A stretch of 64,000 nucleotides of DNA. It comes from Aricia agestis (Eukaryota > Arthropoda > Insecta > Lepidoptera > Lycaenidae). Positions within the stretch are counted from its first letter, which is position 1. The number at the start of each line of letters is the position of its first letter. The notes beneath the pieces were generated by a model, which was not told where the DNA came from, searched no databases, and saw only the letters and a list, made by a program, of their open reading frames with translations. The translations under genes and the position numbers were made by a program. The stretch lies in assembly GCF_905147365.1 (NCBI RefSeq), contig NC_056406.1, forward strand, positions 4,290,501 through 4,354,500. Reading direction: 5' to 3'. Of the stretch, positions 30,897 to 40,800 are shown piece by piece.

Positions 30897-31621
30897 AATT
30901 AGCGTGAATATTTATTTTAAGGAACAGAAAATCGAAATAAGACCAGTTGGCAAGCTAGGCTCGAACCCAGTACTATTTGTTCACTGTCCTTAGAGTCTTC
31001 CGCTTCGGTCACCCGTGTTATGACGTTGCTTCGGAAAACGTTGTACTAGTATGTAGATAGTTTGAACGTTGTTGGATGTCAGGATATTGAATTTGAATGC
31101 GTATTGTTTTCACATACCACCCACATTTTTTAATTATAATAAATATTATCGAGTTATTAATTGAAACTTTTGTCCATGTAATAATTATTATGGAGTCGAA
31201 TATTAACAGCGGTTTGATAGAGCTTGATGCACTAAGAGTTATATATTGTATGTTCCGAGCTTAACTCACGGAATCTATTATTTTCTGGGCCACTATCTTG
31301 TTCACAATCACTGAGAGTCACAGTCACTTTCTGTATTACAGTTTAAAGCACCTTATCACTCGTAGATACTTTGGATAACATTGTCACGCAAACTTTGAGT
31401 ATTAAAGTATAAATTGAAACTTAGGTTCAAACTTAAATCGATGTTTAACTATTTTTAATTCAATAATAAACGCTGAGCTGATCTTGCCTTGGCGACTAGC
31501 GACCTCTCTTTAAGTCTCTTTAAGTAATAAATATGTATTTTTTTTTATTTTGCACATAGTTTTCTTATTTGACTATGGACTAGATTTCCATTCCAACCCA
31601 CCCATTCGTCTTCACTCTGTT

Positions 31622-31740
31622 TGCACCCACTGGGGAAAATATGCGAAATAAACCCATGGAAAAATACGCGTCGATTTAGCTCATCACCCTGAATTCTGCA
31701 CTTTCCACTTTCATTTCTCATATTTACTCCAGTGGGTGCG
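31622..31740. repeat. Imperfect inverted repeat (about 26-bp arms)
   Basis: 'tgcacccactggggaaaata' and its inverse 'tatttactccagtgggtgcg' face each other 70 bp apart, with a few mismatches. It lies in the right arm of the pogo element. It may be a miniature element or part of pogo. Confidence 0.6.
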
Positions 31741-31961
31741 CTGTGGAGACTAATGTGAAATAAAATGTTTCATGCTTCCCCACAGTTCCGCCGTTATGTC
31801 GTGTATTGAATTCAAACATTCGTAATCTCGTACACTAACCATCCAACCAAATATATTTCGTAAGGCCTTTTAACCTGCCATCCTGATGTCCTGAGATCGT
31901 TCTGTCCTGTACTCATGCCGACACATTAAAATTATTTTTAAAACAAAATTCGAATTTTTTT

Positions 31962-32075
31962 CGCGCATTTCCCGTGGCACTACCGGTGGAACTACTGGTA
32001 GTGCCATGGTTAAATTTTATTTACCGTAGTACTACCACAGCTATTAAGTGCCAGCAGTGCCACGGGAAATGCGCG
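31962..32075. mobile_element. 114-bp hairpin mini-element, 19-bp perfect arms
   Basis: cgcgcatttcccgtggcac (31962-31980) pairs perfectly with 32057-32075, between T-runs. Inside, a second smaller pairing (actaccggt.. and ..actggtagt) is seen. It is non-coding. It lies in the right arm of the pogo element. Confidence 0.75.
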
Positions 32076-32564
32076 GTTTTTTTTTACTGTCGTAGGTATA
32101 AAAAAGAAGTGTGAAAACATCTATCGACTATTTTTTTATCAGTCACATCACTAGTCAGTATAGCGAGCAGTTGAAATTACCCCGCTTAAATTTGTTATGC
32201 GTTTTTTTTCAAATGTGAGCCTTGTTTCATAGAAGATAGGATTCAATTTAGATTATCGACCTTACGACAAACCTCAGGAGCTCAAATTTAGCCGTTCATC
32301 TACACTACAACTCCGCTTATAATCAATAGTTTATTTTGCCCCTCCGAGGGGGAATTTCAACTATTTTGACCTTTTTATATAAGAAAGGCATTTTCAAGTA
32401 TAAAAATCTATAATAATTGAATACAAACATGGAAAAATAAAACTCACATAACCACTCTACAGCATGAACGCAGTAAATTTTCTATAAAATTGCATCAGGT
32501 ATTATTTACGGGTGGTCAAAGTTTTTTTTTCCATCACCGGTTGAAATTGCCCCGCCTGACCTTA

Positions 32565-32921
32565 ACAACACACAATATAAATTAATGAAAATAATACCAA
32601 CAAAGACTTCAAAATACTAAACAATAAAAGACCAAGGTCAGAAGTCAGAACTATCTTCTGATAGTGATACTTATGACGGTGACCACATTCCTTACGCAGA
32701 TTCAGACAACAGTTCTTATTGTGGAGAAGATTTGCTTGATGAGGTATTAGATACTGATGAAATTAAAGAAACGGCAATGACTGATGATGCTGATACGATA
32801 ACGATAAACCTAAAAAATGAAAAAGAAAACTCACTTCCTCGTTCAAGCAATAGTAATTCAAGCCAAGTAGCTAAAAAACCAGTGAAAATACTATCTGAAG
32901 TCGAAGTAATAATAATAATCT
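32565..32921 (+). other. Acidic open-frame remnant, unrecognised
   Basis: A frame from about 32630 to 32920 encodes Asp/Glu/Ser-rich sequence (SSDSDTYDGDHIPYADSDN) resembling the acidic tails of transposases such as the one at 61740-61920. No domain is visible, and a SINE replaces its end. It could be the remains of a transposase C- or N-terminus. Confidence 0.35.
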
Positions 32922-33105
32922 ATGGACGCTTCACACCACGTCAGTCTAGCCCCGTGCTAAGTACCTGAAGGACTGCTACGGGTACCAGACGACGGAAATA
33001 TATTTAATAATTTTATACTTTACATATATTTAAGATTTTTATTATATGATACACATCCATGACCCAGGAACTTTGAAAATTTTTTGTTCCGTCGGCGGCG
33101 AAAAT
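32922..33105 (-). repeat. tRNA-related SINE, 5'-truncated, reversed
   Basis: 'atggacgcttcacaccacgt', 'cccgtgctaagtacctgaag', 'atatttaagatttttattat' and 'ttttttgttccgtcggcgg' appear in the reverse of the order at 41995-42209. It is cut off just before the tRNA-like head. Confidence 0.8.
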
Positions 33106-33511
33106 AAAACAGTACACCTAAAAACAAAAGAAGACCTATGGTCCAGTCAAATTAGGCTTAAATTAGGTAGGAACCTCGGAATTCGAGATACCCAGCTGTA
33201 AGTCTGTAAATATTTATATATTGGCACCCTAAATGTTGTCTCAAAACCTACGTATATGGTAGGGTGTGCGCAACTATTAAATTTCAAGGTCAAAAGGTCA
33301 CAAAAATCGGTTTTTGCACTTTTTTTTTTGTGGGTTTTTCCTATGGGTTTTTGCTATTTGTATTTATTACCATAATGTAGAATACAAAATTCTCTACAAC
33401 TTCTGTTCATAAAAATTTTTTATACGGTGAACCGTTTCCGATAAAGAGGGTGTCGCAAAACGTAATGCCTGTGTTAGCGTAGTCCATATCTATTGTCAGC
33501 AACTGCAAACC
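33106..33511. other. No supported gene; possible mariner upstream sequence
   Basis: Low-complexity with 'ttttttttttgtgggttttt'. 'gagggtgtcgcaaaacgtaa' (33447) may belong to the mariner remnant that follows, but no terminal repeat partner is found. Confidence 0.4.
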
Positions 33512-33772
33512 ATGCTAGAAGAACTAGCTGCTAAACAACCAAGGCTGGTCAATCGCTCTAGGCCACTGCTGCTTCAAGACAACGCTAGACCACACACTGC
33601 ACAACAGACGGCCGCAAAACTGGAGGAGCTGCAATTAGAATGTCTACGACATCCACCGTGCTCCCCGGACCTTGCTCCAACAGAATACAATGTTTTTCGA
33701 AATTTAGATAACTTCCTACAAGGAAAAAAATTCAACTCTGATGTGGCAGTCCAAACCATGCCATTTTTTTAG
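33512..33772 (+). pseudogene. mariner transposase C-terminal fragment
   Basis: The last third of a mariner (IS630/Tc1) transposase: LLLQDNARPHTAQQTA with the second catalytic Asp, then HPPCSPDLAPTEYNVFRNLD. The third catalytic position, 34 residues later, reads Glu instead of the mariner Asp. The N-terminal helix-turn-helix domains and first Asp are missing. 'FLQGKKF' fits the family tail. A dead fragment of the type also found in SETMAR-like mariners. Confidence 0.75.
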
Positions 33773-34385
33773 TAAAAGGATCAATGAACTACCCTTAAGA
33801 TGGCAAAAATGCATCGATAACAATGGTACTTTGATTAATTAAATATATTATACAAAAAATCAACTTTATATTCCTCCCATACAAAATGCCTATTTCATAT
33901 GTAAGGACTAAGGACCTAATATTAATATTTCATTTATCTCTCTTAGGAGTTAAAACTCTTAGAATTATGTCACTACTTTAATACTTTTTTCACTATTTTT
34001 CTTTATAACTGACAAATCAATACATACATTTTATTTTTGTGTAAATGATTGTCAGCTTATAAAAATAAACATTTTGATTTCAGGTTGAAGTTTGTTAAAA
34101 AATATGTATATTGTTTATGGTAACATCAAATAAGCAAACTAGTATAATCTGTATTTTTTGTCTTTTGTTACACTTCCGGTCTCTGTACAATACAGGTGAC
34201 TTTTGCAATAAAGAAGTGCGTTCAACTTTCACAGAAATACGTTGTTTTAGTAGGTTATGGGCTCAGTATACGCTCATTAGGGATTAATACCAGTTAATTA
34301 AGTAAGTAGTTTAGCTAGCATAGAAAAAAGCATCAAGTTTTGCATAAAAATTGTGTTTTGTAAAAAACTGTGAAAATTTTGTAAG
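33773..34385 (+). promoter_or_regulatory. Probable copia 5' LTR region with primer-binding site
   Basis: ggttatgggctcag at 34253-34266 closely matches the copia primer-binding site, which pairs with an internal part of initiator tRNA-Met. An AATAAA with downstream GT-rich sequence lies at 34206. The LTR edges cannot be fixed because the 3' LTR is missing. Gag begins at 34386. Confidence 0.55.
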
Positions 34386-37300
34386 ATGGCTTCGACCGCG
34401 TTCCTAACTAACGTGCCAAAGTTAAAAGGGCGCGATAATTATCACGAATGGGCGTTTGCAGCAGAGAACCTGTTAGTCTTGGAAGGTACAGCTAACTACA
34501 TAAAGCAGGAATGTGCCGAAGACGCAACTGCAGATGCAAAAGCAAAAGCCAAGTTAATTTTGACGATCGACCCGTCATTATACGTCCACATCAAGGATGC
34601 TTCAACTACAAAGAATTTGTGGCAGAAATTACAAACTATGTTCGACGATTCCGGATTCTCGCGAAGGATTACTTTATTACGAAATTTAATATCAATTCGT
34701 CTAGACAACTGCGACTCAATGACGAATTATGTGACGCAAATCATGGAAACCGCTCAAAAATTGTCCGGAACTGGTTTTTCTGATAATGACGAGTGGATTG
34801 GGTGCTTAATGCTAGCGGTATTGCCGGCAAAATACTTTCCAATGATCATGGCGATAGAACATTCGGGAATCGCCATTACAGGTGACGTAGTGAAGACAAA
34901 GTTGATTGACCTTGCAGCCAATGACAATAGTTCCGAGCAAGGAAATGCTTTTTTGAGCAGAGGGCAGCGCAATCAACAAAAGGTTGGCAACAGTGCCAAA
35001 AATGACAGCTCAAATAGTCATGGCGGCGGATTGTCAATGTCAGAGTCAGGACCAACGAAGAAAAACATAAAATGTTATCGTTGCAAACAGTTTGGGCATT
35101 ACAAGTCTCAATGTAAACAAACAGATAAGCAAGTGAAGAAAACGAATGCTTTTTCTGCCATCTTCTTGAGTGGGAGGAATTATCAAAAACAAGACTTTTA
35201 CTTGGACAGCGGCGCAAGCGCTCATATGACGCCAAATGAAAATATGATACAGAATGCATCATATTCACCGATTATCAAGGAAGTTATGGCAGCTAATCAA
35301 AATGTCATTCCAGTATTATGTTCGGGTGATGTCAATATTATAAGTACAACTCCAAGTTCCAAATATGACATAACATTAAAAGATGCCTTGTGTGTTCCTG
35401 ATCTCACAACCAACTTGATTTCCATAAGTCAGCTGATCAAGAATGGAAACCACGTAAAATTCAAGGAGAATTGCTGTTATGTTTACAATAGAAACAAAAG
35501 GCTGGTGGCCGTAGCAAACCAAGAAAATGGTGTTTATAAGCTGGCAGTGGAACATAAACATTGTTTGTTTTCTCCTACTTCAACAGTTAGTAGTGAAGTG
35601 TGAGATTAGGCCACTTGAATATAAACGAACAGAATAAAATGAAAGATGGTGCAGTTACGGGAATATCATACACAGATAAGTTAGTAATCAACAAAAGTAA
35701 ATGTACAGTATGCTGTGAAGGAAAGCAGTCACGCCTGCCATTTGGTCACACTGGTACGAGGAGCAGTGAACCCCTGGATATAATACATGCCGATGTCTGC
35801 GGCCCTATGAAGTCTACTTCAATTGGTGGATCCAGGTATTTTATAGTTTTTGTTGACGACTTTACCCGTATGGCCTTTGTTTATTTTCTTAAAGCAAAGA
35901 GTGAAGTTTTGAAACATTTTAAAGAGTTTAAAAGCATGGTAGAAAATCAACAAGATAGAAATATCAAAGTATCAGGACAGATAATGGCTTAGAATTTTGT
36001 AGTAATGATTTCGAAAATTATTTAAAACAATTTGGCATTGTTCACCAGAAAACTAATGTTTATACACCTGAACAAAATGGCATGAGTGAACGGATTAATA
36101 GAACAATTGTAGAATGAGCTCGTTGCTTATTATTTGATGCAGGATTAGATAAGAGATTTTAGGCAGAGGCAACAAATACTGCTGTATATCTTAAAAATAG
36201 GTCCGTTGCATCTGGATTAAATGATAAAACTCCGTATGAGCTCTGGACAAATAAAAAGCCAGAATTAAGTCATGTCCACATATTTGGCAGTGAGGCGATG
36301 GCCGACACGTGCCGAAAGAGAAACGGCTTAAATGGGACACTAAGTCAAAGAAACATATTTTAGTTGGATTTTCGGAAAATGTTAAAGGCTATCGTCTTTA
36401 TGATCCAATAAAAGGATGTGATGAGATGTAATCATACATGAAAATATTAAAACAAATGAGACAAATAAAGTAGTTGTGTCAGTGCCAGTTGGGGATATTG
36501 ATTCGGAAAAGTCAGAAAATCCTGGTGCCGAAGAAGTGAAGGAACCTATATTGAGTCCCTTGAGTATAGAGTCTTCGGAATCCGACTATTTTAATGAAAA
36601 TACGGATTTAGATTCATCATTACAGCAATCTGATGACGATCAGACAGACAAGAAAACAGAACCGTCCCCAGTACGAGTAGAGGACTCAGAAAGCAGCCAG
36701 ATCGATGTGGATGGATCGCACAGTCTAATCCAAATGTCTCTGAAGATTCAGTCAGTCTCCGTGAAGCTCTGGAGAGCACAGAAAAGGACAAGTGGATAGA
36801 GGCAATCGAGGAGGAGCTGCAGGCTTTCGAAGAAAATGATGCATGGACACCTGTAAGTGAATTACCTAGTGATAAAACATTAGTACAGTGCAAGTGGGTA
36901 TTTAAAACAAAATTAAATAGTGATAATAGTTTACGTTATAGAGCACGTTTAGTGGCTAAAGGTTTCACACAGAGGCCTGGTATTGATTACGAAGAGACTT
37001 TCTCACCAGTGGTCAGACATTCTACCTTGAAACTATTGTTTGCACTCTCTGTTCAGTTAAATTTAGATGTCACGCACTTAGACGTTAAAACAGCTTAAAT
37101 GGTTTTCTTAAGGAGGACATTTATATGGTTAAACCTGTTATTAATTGTGATTCAAATAAGAATCAGATTGATAAATTAAACAAAGCAATTTATGGTTTAA
37201 AGCAATCATCTAGATCATGGTATGAGAGAGTAGAGCAATGTTTATGTGCATTAGATTTCAAAAAGTGTGATAGAGAGCCAGTGTGTTTTTACAAAACTGA

Positions 37301-37522
37301 ATAATGAGGTTAAAATTGTAATAGCGTTATATGTTGATGATTTTTATGTTTATTCCAATAATCAAATAGAGACTGATAAGTTAATTTCTGTATTAAGCTC
37401 TAAGTTTAAGATTAAGAATTTGGGTCAGGTTCAACAATGTTTAGGTATGAGAGTTAAAATTGATAAAGTGTCAAATGTTTGGTAAAAAATTACCTTGGAC
37501 CAGGATCAGTATATAGACCAGG
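34386..37522 (+). pseudogene. Ty1/copia Gag-Pol, 3'-truncated, several stops
   Basis: One polyprotein is recognisable in order. A Gag_pre/UBN2-like Gag runs from 34386, with zinc knuckle CYRCKQFGHYKSQC at about 35075. The protease has LDSGASAHMTPN (35200-35240). The GAG-pre-integrase follows from 35600 after a frameshift, then integrase (IHADVCGPMKS, FVDDFTRMAFVYF). Reverse transcriptase spans about 36890-37480 (WVFKTK, RLVAKGFTQRPG, YEETFSPV, ALYVDDFYVYS). The frame is open for 405 codons and then broken at about 35590, 35990, 36115, 36165 and 37095. RNase H and the 3' LTR are absent: sequence changes abruptly to an unrelated repeat after 37522. Not functional. Confidence 0.92.
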
Positions 37523-37526
37523 AAGC

Positions 37527-37922
37527 CAATTCTCAGAACGTGAGAAAATCTCACCTTCGAAAAAATTACCCAATTATGAGATTTTTACGAACGTAACACA
37601 GTTTGTGTATTCTCAAAACTTCACATTCGAGATATTCCGTGCAAAGATCGCTCGAGTCGAACGAGTAGGACCGGTTATTTCTACGATGGCGGAATTCGTA
37701 CACCAATTTACACTCCTATTGGTGGATGGACGTTCGATTGGAAACCGGTTTCCGCACGATACAATTTGTTGCTGTGAGTTTGTGTATTCTCAGAACTTCA
37801 CACTAGAAATGTTTCGTGTAAAGATCGCTCGAGTCATACGAGTGCTAGGGACCGGTAGATGCCGAAATTTGTACACAAATTCGCCCTCTTATTGGTGGAT
37901 ATGTAGCAAAGAAGTACAAAAT
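37527..37922 (+). repeat. Repeat family Z, copy 1 (two tandem about 190-bp units)
   Basis: Begins CAATTCTCAGAACGTGAG. Each unit contains 'gtttgtgtattctca', 'aagatcgctcgagtc', 'gaccggt', 'attggtgg'. An inverted copy lies at 50816-51198 with the same left terminus, and a partial one at 38649-38847. Non-coding; open frames in it are fortuitous. The family is unrecognised. Confidence 0.85.
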
Positions 37923-37985
37923 TTCGTACTTATTTGTGTTTCTTTTGCGATATAATAACTTACTAATTATAAGTTAATGTGTATT

Positions 37986-38190
37986 AATTATATTAGTAAA
38001 TAAACTTTAAAAGAAACTATTTATAATTTCGTTAAATTAAAATATAGCTGAATTAGACTACATATTTTTCTCAGAACTTTTGTTCTATTATATTGTACCT
38101 TCTGAGAAAAATATGTAGTCTAATTCAGCTATATTTTAATTTAACGAAATTATAAATAGTTTCTTTTAAAGTTTATTTACTAATATAATT
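37986..38190. repeat. Perfect 90-bp palindrome arms with 25-base spacer
   Basis: 37986-38075 and 38101-38190 are exact reverse complements. Parts of the same sequence reappear at 38573-38645 and 38957-38981. It lies inside the loop of the 199-bp inverted repeat. Confidence 0.92.
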
Positions 38191-38206
38191 GCTTATTTAT
38201 ATTCAG

Positions 38207-38506
38207 GTAATGAGTACTTAAGTCTACAACTAACAGCTGAGCTTTACCAAACCGATGAGGCACCTACTGTTTACCGGGACCAGTCTGAAACTAGTCAAGG
38301 TACGTATTCTATTCTCGGCTATTATTAATATTTAATTGAAAGTTTGCCTTTGCATGTTAATTTGAATTGAGTGTGTTTTCTAACAGGTGATGAGCATAGC
38401 TCAGATCCAGAAAGAATCATAATCTCTAAAGCTGACTGCGTGGCCGATGTACTAATTTCTGATCTTACTGAGCCTGTTGCTGTGCCTACTCTAGATGGAA
38501 ATCAGG
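38207..38506 (+). pseudogene. Two orphan exons of an unknown acidic protein
   Basis: Exon 38207-38299 follows tattcag and precedes GTACGT. Exon 38387-38506 follows tctaacag. Both are open in the same phase-1 frame and join to encode NEYLSLQLTAELYQTDEAPT ... GDEHSSDPERIIISKADCVA ... AVPTLDGNQ. The end runs into an (AT)n tract and no donor is visible. The composition (acidic, Ser/Thr-rich linker) fits the region between a DNA-binding domain and a transposase core, but I do not recognise it. It is enclosed in the inverted repeat at 37760-38847. Confidence 0.5.
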
Positions 38507-38533
38507 CTATATATATATATATATATATATATA
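38507..38533. repeat. (AT)n microsatellite
   Basis: A TA run at the end of the second orphan exon, followed by 'gatgtatacagtataggtac', which recurs after the longer tract at 38862. Confidence 0.9.
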
Positions 38534-38859
38534 GATGTATACAGTATAGGTACAATATAATAGAACAAAAGTTCTGAGAAAAATATGTAGTCTAATTCAG
38601 CTATATTTTAATTTAACGAAATTATATATAGCTGAATTAGACTATAATTTATTATATCGCAAAAGAAACACAAATAAGTACGAAATTTTGTACTTCTTTG
38701 CTACATATCCACCAATAAGAGGGCGAATTTGTGTACAAATTTCGGCATCTACCGGTCCCTAGCACTCGTATGACTCGAGCGATCTTTACACGAAACATTT
38801 CTAGTGTGAAGTTCTGAGAATACACAAACTCACAGCAACAAATTGTACTACTGTATACA

Positions 38860-38861
<2 letters not shown>

Positions 38862-38918
<57 letters not shown>
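38862..38918. repeat. (AT)n microsatellite
   Basis: About 57 bases of alternating TA between two segments (ctgtatacatctata and its inverse) that also border the tract at 38507. Confidence 0.9.
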
Positions 38919-38922
<4 letters not shown>

Positions 38923-38981
38923 ACAGTATAGGTACAATATAATAGAACAAAAGTTCTGAGAAAAATATGTAGTCTAATTCA

Positions 38982-39030
38982 GTTGTACCGGGACCAAATA
39001 TAATATAATTATATTTGGTCCCGGTACAAC
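38982..39030. repeat. Perfect palindrome, 23-bp arms and 3-base centre
   Basis: gttgtaccgggaccaaatat plus aat pairs with its exact complement 39008-39030. A third partial copy, 'gtatttggtcccgaatt', follows at 39041. It may be the edge of the element that carries the YqaJ-like gene. Confidence 0.9.
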
Positions 39031-39066
39031 GTAACAAGCGGTATTTGGTCCCGAATTTGCCAAATT

Positions 39067-39860
39067 ATGGCGAACGTTGCCTCTTACGTACCGAGCCTTG
39101 TTCACAATGTCCAGAGTAACAAAGTTGAGGACTTTAATAGTAAAATCGTAAAACTGGTGGGTGGAAAACGCATAAACTTTAGTTTGAAACCCGGATATGA
39201 GACCAGGTGCAAAGGTGCAGCAATATCGCATAACAGACGTGTTGTGCTATCAAAGACGTCCACTTATATTACAGGAGAAAGTCCAAAAGGAAAGATAAAA
39301 TTACTGGAGCAAAGAAGGCTTAAAAGATATCGAATGATAAAAAATGTAACAGAAAAAGAAACAAGTTTTTATTTTGCAAAGGAGATTTAAACTACGGTGA
39401 AAATTGTACTCGAGAAGATATAACTCCTGAAATGATGGAGAAAGAAGACATTAAATTGAAAAAGAGACCATATTGCAAAGCGCTTGCAGTGAATGATTAG
39501 ACTTGAGAAGGAAATTACTGATGGCTTCAAATTTTGGCCGTGTAATCAAAAGACGTCTAGATGTTAGCTATGGAAATCTTGTTAAAGATCTTTTGTACAA
39601 AGACTGTATTAGTCACGTGAAATCTATTTATCACAGACTCGACAACGAGAAAATTTCTATTGAGCAATTGTCACTGCAGAATGGCATCAAAATTGAACGC
39701 TGTGGTTTTTTCTTGATGAAAAATTACCCTATTTAGGCGCTAACCCAGTTGGTATTTCTAATGATACTAGTGTAACGGTGGAAGTAAAGTACCTTATTTC
39801 GGCTTACAAACTATATTTTGAAGAAGCAGTAAGAAAAAAGAAGGTACCATTTTTCTAGTT
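39067..39860 (+). pseudogene. YqaJ-type exonuclease of transposon origin, broken
   Basis: The first frame (39067-39390) carries the family-typical FVGGKRIN-like motif (KLVGGKRINFSLKPGYETRC). After frame changes near 39388 and stops near 39500 and 39735, the nuclease core appears: LLMASNFGRVIKRR, NLVKDLLY, ISIEQLSLQNGIKIERCGFF, then YLGANPVGISND and VEVKYLISAYKLY. These match the GASPDG and VEIKCP active-site motifs of YqaJ/lambda-exonuclease proteins. Such proteins accompany ISL2EU-type transposases in animals. Cys-Pro of the last motif is replaced and the frame is broken, so it is dead. Confidence 0.7.
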
Positions 39861-40153
39861 AAACAAAAATTTTTGTGACTCTATCATAAAACCATGTATC
39901 GAACTTTGTAAATAACACAAATTTAGTACATGGTTTTTAATAAAACAACTGGTAAGTATATTTTACATTTTTGTGTTTGATTCAAGTTTTCTTGCATTAA
40001 TTTTCTTTTTTATAAAATTCAGCATCGTAATCTGATAGGAAATTTAATCTAGTTTCATAAAATATATAATAAGTCTAAATTTTATTAATAAAATCGCAAG
40101 ATATCCTTCGAAAACAAAACCAAGTCGCGAATGGCGCAAAATACATCGACGGC

Positions 40154-40800
40154 TTGACGCTCAACGGCCTTCGACCGTTACCGGGCGCGACGCTCGAGTG
40201 GATAAGGATGCACGGTGGTCACGACAATCCAAATGTCAAGCAATTCAAAGGTATTTACCGAAAGCTTCTAACCTACATGGAGTTAAAATGTTTGACAACT
40301 AACAATTGTGTGCCCCTAGAAAATATAGCCATTCTGAATTGAGATTCAAGTATACAAGTCACGTATTCAACTTGATTGTCTTATCGTTTAGTAGATGAAA
40401 ATGAAAACCCTTCTTCAGATTGTCTTGAATGCATAGAAAACATTGAAAATTTGGTAAATTACTTAGACTTTCCACAGATATAAATGATTTCAGAAAATAT
40501 GTAATCGATTATGTAGCTGGTGCAGTCGCTCATTACCTAACAAAAAAAAAAAAAATGTGAGTTCTGTGTATCGCGCTTATTAACTTCTGAGAGACAGGAC
40601 TTTCATACACTGATCACACTAAGAGATAAAGGTGGTTTAAGCTTTCCTTCTTTTGACACGATATATTATGCTGTACGTGTGAACTAGTAAAAAGAAAAAT
40701 TGTATCGACGAATCGAAGAACGTTTCGTTATTACTTCAGAAACACAGCACAAAATACATATTATATGTATCGATTGTCACAAATTTAAATAGATTTATTG
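40154..40800 (+). pseudogene. P-element-like (THAP9-type) transposase C-terminal remnant
   Basis: EWIRMHGGHDNPNVKQFKGI then YRKLL (40195-40270) corresponds to the LENFFS.IR..GG..DNP...QF block of P-type transposases. Further on, other frames give YVIDYVAGAVAHYL, CEFC (C-x2-C) and LRDKGGLSFPSFDTIYYAV (40490-40680). These are the C-terminal motifs of the same family in the right order. Stops and an A-run separate them. The catalytic part is missing upstream, where YqaJ-like sequence is found instead. Confidence 0.6.

Larger units (their letters stand above)
26392..31505 (-). mobile_element. Non-LTR retrotransposon (CR1/Jockey group), nearly full length
   Basis: It contains ORF1 and ORF2 on the minus strand. 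Its 3' end is marked by a (TTATTGT)n tract at 26387-26412, read as an (ACAATAA)n tail. A candidate target duplication ctcttta occurs at 26385-26391 and at 31506-31512 (and again at 31516), so the 5' boundary is approximate. It is nested in the pogo element, downstream of its gene. Confidence 0.75.
22901..32562 (+). mobile_element. pogo-type transposon, 9,662 bp including a nested retrotransposon
   Basis: The terminal inverted repeats match exactly for 17 bases (aggtcaggcggggcaat) and then imperfectly, and lie between TA dinucleotides (22899-22900 and 32563-32564). A related block, gttgaaattgcccc, is repeated inside: 23310, 32170 (one change), 32348 (inverted) and 32540. The element carries an intact transposase. 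A non-LTR element of about 5.1 kb sits in its 3' half, so the original length was about 4.5 kb. Hairpins occur at 31622-31740 and 31962-32075. Confidence 0.85.
37760..38847. repeat. Long inverted repeat with 199-bp identical arms
   Basis: By eye 37760-37958 and 38649-38847 are exact reverse complements over all 199 bases, separated by 690 bp. The arms carry the second unit of repeat family Z. Perfect identity means very recent origin, gene conversion or an assembly artefact. Confidence 0.9.

Noticed and set aside
38371..38577. Open frame ending in Tyr/Ile repeats as a separate gene
   Set aside because: Its first part is the second orphan exon; the remainder reads through an (AT)n microsatellite.
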